In this document: piece after piece, positions 15,876 to 19,292 of the stretch | How positions within the stretch are numbered: position 1 is the first letter of the stretch | Layout of the letters: every line of letters starts with the position of its first letter | NCBI GenBank assembly: GCA_964393335.1 | Contig: CAYMTN010000091.1 | Coordinates: forward strand, 1-19,292 | Origin: CAYMTN01 sp964393335 | GTDB taxonomy: Bacteria; Chloroflexota; Anaerolineae; Aggregatilineales; Aggregatilineaceae | Direction: 5' to 3' | Length of the DNA: 19,292 bases | Translations under genes and position numbers: made by a program | Notes under the pieces: generated by a model | Databases searched by the model: none | The model's input: the letters and a program-made list of their open reading frames with translations, nothing else | What the model was told of the DNA's origin: nothing

Positions 15876-16979
15876 TCACAGGCCGTTGGTCTTGGCCGCT
15901 TCCCACAGGGCATCCATTTCATCGAACGTCAGGTCATCGACGGCGCGGTGCTGCGCGGCGGCCTGCTGCTCGACGTAGTGAAACCGGCGATAAAACCGCG
16001 CGTTCGTTCCGCGCAGCGCGGCTTCTGGATCAAAACCCAACCAGCGCGCCCAGTTGACCACCGCAAACAACAGATCGCCGACTTCGGCCTCGCGTGCGGC
16101 CTCATCCTCAGCCGTCAGGACTTCCTCGATCTCTTCGTGAACCTTGGCGATCACCGGCTCGATGGTTTCCCAGTCAAACCGGACACGCGCGGCGCGATCC
16201 TGGTAACTGAACGCCTGCGACAGCGCGGGCAGCGCCTTCGAAACACCGTCCAGCCGCGACTCGCGGTCGCCGTTTTTTTCTTGCTGCTTGAGCCGGTCCC
16301 AGTTGATGACGACGTCTTCTGCGCCGTTCACATCGACGCTGCCCCACACGTGCGGGTGCCGCCGGATGATTTTTTCGATGATGGCGGCGAGCACGTCCGC
16401 CATGCGAAATTCGCCCCCGTCCACCGCGATCTGGCTGTGCAGCACGATCTGGAGCAGCACATCGCCCAATTCCTCGCGCAGATCGTCCACGCTGCCCGAA
16501 TCCAGCGCGTCGAGCACCTCGTACGTTTCTTCGAGCAGGTAGGGGCGCAGCGAGCGGTGAGTCTGTTTGCGATCCCAGGGGCAGCCCTCCGGCGTGCGCA
16601 GGTGGGCGATGATCTCCTGAAAACGCTCGAAACTGCCGGGCTGCGGCAGGGACGGCACGTAGATCGCCGTCCACTGCCCCGGCTCGTCCGGCTGATCCAA
16701 CGTGCGGAGCGTCAGGACGCGTACGGTCGTCCCGGCGGCGGTGCCGCGCACGACCTGCACGGGATGATCGGCGGGATACTGGTTGAGCAGCACGCGTTGG
16801 ATGTGGGCCAAATCTGGCGGCTCGACGGATAACAGCAGCGCCGGAACATCCGGGTTCAGGGGGGGATGGTGCAGGCCGGTCCATGCCACCGCGCTGGCAA
16901 GCTGCAACCCGCCGGACTCATCCAGCTTCAACGCACGCAGCGCCGGTTCGACCAGGTGAACGGTCGCATTAATCGACAT
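15876..16979 (-). CDS. mazG: MazG nucleoside triphosphate pyrophosphohydrolase with partial tetrapyrrole-methylase-like N-terminus
   Basis: MazG hydrolyses non-canonical or excess NTPs to NMP and pyrophosphate. The C-terminal two-thirds holds two MazG domains. The first has GCPWDRKQTHRSL (132-144), LLEETYEVL (148-156; E150, E151, E154) and ELGD (170-173). The second has HEEIEEVL (281-288) and EVGD (299-302). Both E-E-x-x-E and E-x-x-D metal sites are complete. Residues 1-115 resemble only the C-terminal half of the tetrapyrrole methylase fused to MazG in YabN, especially VLLNQYPADHPVQVV (63-77) and the linker AIYVPSLPQPGSFE (105-118). The SAM-binding N-terminal half is absent. The start at 16979 (ATG, with GAGAGGG upstream) is preferred over an in-frame start 14 codons earlier, giving 367 residues. 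It follows rpsI after 118 bases. Confidence 0.9.
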   Translation of the reverse strand: MSINATVHLVEPALRALKLDESGGLQLASAVAWTGLHHPPLNPDVPALLLSVEPPDLAHIQRVLLNQYPADHPVQVVRGTAAGTTVRVLTLRTLDQPDEPGQWTAIYVPSLPQPGSFERFQEIIAHLRTPEGCPWDRKQTHRSLRPYLLEETYEVLDALDSGSVDDLREELGDVLLQIVLHSQIAVDGGEFRMADVLAAIIEKIIRRHPHVWGSVDVNGAEDVVINWDRLKQQEKNGDRESRLDGVSKALPALSQAFSYQDRAARVRFDWETIEPVIAKVHEEIEEVLTAEDEAAREAEVGDLLFAVVNWARWLGFDPEAALRGTNARFYRRFHYVEQQAAAQHRAVDDLTFDEMDALWEAAKTNGL

Positions 16980-17097
16980 AAGGCACCCTCTCGGCGGGCG
17001 ATCACCGCCCGGCACACACAACAGAAAGCAGACAAAACCCCTGTCGCGGGACTTTGCCTGCCTGGTTCTTCGGTTCAGGACAGCGCCTGATCCGGTT

Positions 17098-17493
17098 TTA
17101 ACGCTTGGTGTAGGTCGGAGCCTTACGAGCGCGCTTGAGACCGGGCTTCTTGCGTTCCTTGATGCGTGGATCGCGCGAGAGATACTCGCCCTGACGCAAT
17201 AAATTGCGCCAGTCCGGTTCGATCTTCAGCAGCGCGCGGGCCAGGCCAAGCTTGATCGCGTCACGCTGGCCGCTGATGCCGCCGCCGTTGACGTGTACGG
17301 TCACGTTGTACGCGGCTTCATGTCCGACGACGCGCAGCGGTTCCAGCGCGATATCGAGATCGCCTTCACGCGGCAGAAATTCATCGCCGGGCTTGTCGTT
17401 GATCACGACCGAGCCGTTGCCACCCGTCCACAGCCGCACACGAGCCGTTGCCCGCTTGCGCCGTCCGATTCCTTCGTAATACTGTGTCGCCAT
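17098..17493 (-). CDS. rpsI: Small ribosomal subunit protein uS9
   Basis: This 131-residue 30S protein has a long basic C-terminal tail that reaches the P-site tRNA. YYEGIGRRKRATARVRL (5-21), VNGGGISGQRDAIKLGLARA (68-87), and the invariant end KKPGLKRARKAPTYTKR (115-131) identify it. Length is normal (about 130). AAGAGGG (17504-17510) precedes the ATG. It follows rplM after 22 bases, the near-universal rplM-rpsI pair, and is surely co-transcribed with it. Confidence 0.98.
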   Translation of the reverse strand: MATQYYEGIGRRKRATARVRLWTGGNGSVVINDKPGDEFLPREGDLDIALEPLRVVGHEAAYNVTVHVNGGGISGQRDAIKLGLARALLKIEPDWRNLLRQGEYLSRDPRIKERKKPGLKRARKAPTYTKR

Positions 17494-17515
17494 GACTGTC
17501 TATCCCTCTTCGTGC

Positions 17516-17950
17516 CTACAGCTCATACACCTTGGGCTGTTGTGCCTGGTGCGGATGGCTATTGCCGGAGTAAATCTTCAGCTTCTTGATCATCTTGCGA
17601 CCAAGCCGGTTCTTGGGCAGCATACCGCGTACCGCGTTGTGAATCACACGATCCGGGTACTGGTCGAGCACCTGGCGCAGCGTGCGCGACGTCAGGCCAC
17701 CGGGGTAACCGGAGTGACGGTAGTACCGCTTTTGCTCAAGCTTGTTGCCCGTCACCCGGATTTTATCGGCATTGATCACGATCACGTAGTCGCCCACATC
17801 CATGTGAGTGGCAAAGGTTGGTTTGTGTTTGCCGCGTAGAAGGTGCGCGATCTGGGTGGCGAGACGCCCCAGCGTTTGGTCTTTGGCATCGATCACAAAC
17901 CACTCGCGCTGGATATCTTCCGGCTTGGGTGTATAGGTTTTGATCCTCAT
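17516..17950 (-). CDS. rplM: Large ribosomal subunit protein uL13
   Basis: This 144-residue 50S protein is the normal size for the family. Recognisable parts are REWFVIDAKDQTLGRLATQI (15-34), GDYVIVINADKIRVTGNK (53-70), KRYYRHSGYPGG (74-85), and AVRGMLPKNRLGR (106-118). It lies between truA (39 bases upstream) and rpsI (22 bases downstream) on the - strand. The ribosome site is a modest GGAG (17961-17964), ten bases before the ATG. Confidence 0.98.
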   Translation of the reverse strand: MRIKTYTPKPEDIQREWFVIDAKDQTLGRLATQIAHLLRGKHKPTFATHMDVGDYVIVINADKIRVTGNKLEQKRYYRHSGYPGGLTSRTLRQVLDQYPDRVIHNAVRGMLPKNRLGRKMIKKLKIYSGNSHPHQAQQPKVYEL

Positions 17951-17989
17951 TAGTCCACTACTCCAGCGGGCGTCTCCCCGCTTACCTTT

Positions 17990-18787
17990 TCAATATGTCA
18001 CTTTTACTAAGCATAACCCGCGCGCCGGTGCCGCCTGGTTGGGCCACGACCCGTCCGCCGCGAAAAACGCCGCTTCGAACTCGTCCAGGCTCAGCCCGCC
18101 CCTGCCCAACCGCACTAACGCCCCGGTGATACGCCGTACCATGCGGTACAAGAAGGCGTTGGCTTCGATGGTGTACTGCACCATCTGGCAGCCAGGCTGT
18201 GGCCCGAAGGTCACCGAAAACTCCGAGCGCGTCACACAGCGCGTCGTGTTTTCGCCCTGGGGCGGCTGGCCGAACGTCGCAAAGTCGTACTCGCCGATCA
18301 GGCTGGCCGCGGCCTGCTGCATGGCCTCGATGTTAGGCAGGCTGCTGGCGGGCACATGCCACGCAAAGTTGTTCAAGAGCGGCTGCCGGACCGGGGCCAC
18401 GTACAACGTGTACTCGTATGTCCGGCTGCGGGCGTCATAACGCGGGTGAAACCCGCTGTGCGTCTCGGCCAGGGACTGCACCGCGATGTCGCCGGGCAGA
18501 TTGGCGTTGATCGCGCGCAGCAGCGCGTCGGGAGCGTGCCGCCACAGGGCGTCAAAGGCGATCACCTGGCCGGTCGCATGGACGCCGGTGTCGGTTCGTC
18601 CCGCCCCGCGCAGCCTGATTGGCTGTCCGGTGACATGCTCAAGGGTCGCTTCAAGCGTTCCCTGGATCGTCGGCGTGTTGCCCGCCTGGCGCTGAAAGCC
18701 AAAATAACGAGTGCCTTCGTAGGCCACCACCGCCCGGTAACAGGTCGTCTGAGGACGCGTCGCCGGAGGGCGGGCAACCTGGGCCAT
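17990..18787 (-). CDS. truA: tRNA pseudouridine(38-40) synthase TruA
   Basis: TruA isomerises uridines 38-40 in the anticodon stem-loop of many tRNAs. The 265-residue length is typical. VVAYEGTRYFGFQRQ (20-34) and TIQGTLEATLE (40-50) mark the N-terminal half. The catalytic Asp is D66 in GAGRTDTGVHATGQV (61-75). The C-terminal half has the RTYEYTLY strand and ANAFLYRMVRRITGALVRLG, typical of the family. An extra Pro/Arg-rich 15 residues precede the conserved start. The gene begins eight bases after the rplQ stop, so it belongs to the ribosomal-protein operon, a common place for truA. AGGGG just upstream overlaps the end of rplQ. Confidence 0.97.
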   Translation of the reverse strand: MAQVARPPATRPQTTCYRAVVAYEGTRYFGFQRQAGNTPTIQGTLEATLEHVTGQPIRLRGAGRTDTGVHATGQVIAFDALWRHAPDALLRAINANLPGDIAVQSLAETHSGFHPRYDARSRTYEYTLYVAPVRQPLLNNFAWHVPASSLPNIEAMQQAAASLIGEYDFATFGQPPQGENTTRCVTRSEFSVTFGPQPGCQMVQYTIEANAFLYRMVRRITGALVRLGRGGLSLDEFEAAFFAADGSWPNQAAPARGLCLVKVTY

Positions 18788-18795
18788 GCGCGCCC

Positions 18796-19185
18796 CTAGT
18801 CTTCCTCGCGGTCCACGAGCTCGATCAGCACCATCTGCGCCGCATCGCCCTTGCGCATACCCAGCTTGTAGATGCGGGTATAACCACCGGGGCGATCTTC
18901 ATAACGCGGGGCCAACACGTCGAATACTTTGGCGACGTTCTCCTTGTTGCGGAGCCGCGCCATCAGCAGACGGCGGCCATGCACGGCACGCGTTGGTTCT
19001 TCATGAGCCAGCGTGCGCTTGGCAATGGTGATCATTTTTTCGGCTTCAGCGCGCACGGCGCGCGCCTTGGCATCTGTCGTCTTGATGCGTTCGTGGTGAA
19101 ACAGATCGTTGATCAGGTTACGGCGTAATGCCCTGCGATGATCTTTGCTGCGTCCGAGCTGCTTACCAGCAACTTTATGTCTCAT
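18796..19185 (-). CDS. rplQ: Large ribosomal subunit protein bL17
   Basis: This 129-residue 50S protein lies near the exit tunnel. The N-terminus MRHKVAGKQLGRSKDHRRAL (1-20) and the C-terminal APRYEDRPGGYTRIYKLGMR plus KGDAAQMVLIELV are diagnostic. The usual NL-x-x-DL-x-x-HE segment reads NLINDLFHHERIKTT. It follows the rpoA stop after 32 bases. GAGGAA upstream of the ATG is the likely ribosome site. Confidence 0.98.
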   Translation of the reverse strand: MRHKVAGKQLGRSKDHRRALRRNLINDLFHHERIKTTDAKARAVRAEAEKMITIAKRTLAHEEPTRAVHGRRLLMARLRNKENVAKVFDVLAPRYEDRPGGYTRIYKLGMRKGDAAQMVLIELVDREED

Positions 19186-19217
19186 AACGGCTAGATTCCT
19201 CGTTCGTCTCGGTACAC

Positions 19218-19292
19218 CTAGCTGCCGTTGAAGATGTCGTGTTCTTCGGGCAGGTAGTTCTTTTCCTTGAGCCGTGCGACCAGTTCGTCCAG
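19218..19292 (-). CDS. rpoA: RNA polymerase alpha subunit, C-terminal end only (runs off the window)
   Basis: An open frame enters from the right edge and ends at TAG (19218-19220), with 24 codons inside. They read LDELVARLKEKNYLPEEHDI and a four-residue end. LDEL-x-x-x-L followed by an aromatic residue and Leu-Pro is the expected end of the alpha C-terminal domain. Its place just before rplQ, the standard rpoA-rplQ order, supports the call. Only the tail is visible, so completeness cannot be judged. Confidence 0.8.
   Translation of the reverse strand: MDELVARLKEKNYLPEEHDIFNGS

Noticed and set aside
16995..17011. CGGGCG/CGCCCG hairpin upstream of mazG as the rpsI terminator
   Set aside because: It lies about 87 bases past the rpsI stop, next to the mazG ribosome site, and has no T-run. 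Its role is unclear.

Overview
The window looks like a chromosomal segment of a GC-rich bacterium, most likely a Chloroflexota member near Anaerolineae or Aggregatilineales. This rests on the mix of gene families, the gene order and short GC-rich dispersed hairpin elements. It is an inference, because no rRNA or other decisive marker is present. Genes are tightly packed. The first three genes lie on the + strand (about 186-2799) and everything from 2874 to the end lies on the - strand.

Left part (1-4112): a panB-like ketopantoate hydroxymethyltransferase gene; a U32-like TIM-barrel protein of unknown role closed by a textbook intrinsic terminator; a lone STAS-domain anti-sigma-factor antagonist behind an AT-rich leader; and, convergent to it, an M20-family N-carbamoyl-amino-acid/allantoate amidohydrolase.

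Centre (4397-11231, - strand): a beta-glucan utilisation locus. Reading in the direction of transcription it has a sigma70-type promoter with LacI-type operators, a CelR/CebR-like LacI regulator, a remnant of a sugar ABC transporter, a cytoplasmic GH1 beta-glucosidase, a secreted GH8 endoglucanase, an intrinsic terminator, and a secreted GH116 enzyme. One operator is the perfect 14-bp palindrome TGGGAGCGCTCCCA, known from actinobacterial CelR/CebR. The transporter remnant is striking: about 20 codons of a solute-binding-protein signal peptide, with its own Shine-Dalgarno site, run directly and out of frame into the last third of a MalG-type permease. This is what one large deletion from binding protein to second permease would leave. 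The locus keeps secreted depolymerases, an intracellular glucosidase and a regulator, but has lost the importer that should link them.

Right-centre (11473-15712, - strand): acetyl-CoA synthetase with its own extended -10 promoter, preceded by two uroporphyrinogen-decarboxylase-fold proteins with incomplete metal-binding motifs.

Right end (15876-19292, - strand): housekeeping genes in the order rpoA (3' end only), rplQ, truA, rplM, rpsI, then mazG. The MazG carries a partial tetrapyrrole-methylase-like domain at its N-terminus. Two inverted copies of a composite dispersed repeat (4237-4324 and 15724-15835) bracket the block from the GH116 gene to the second UroD-like gene.
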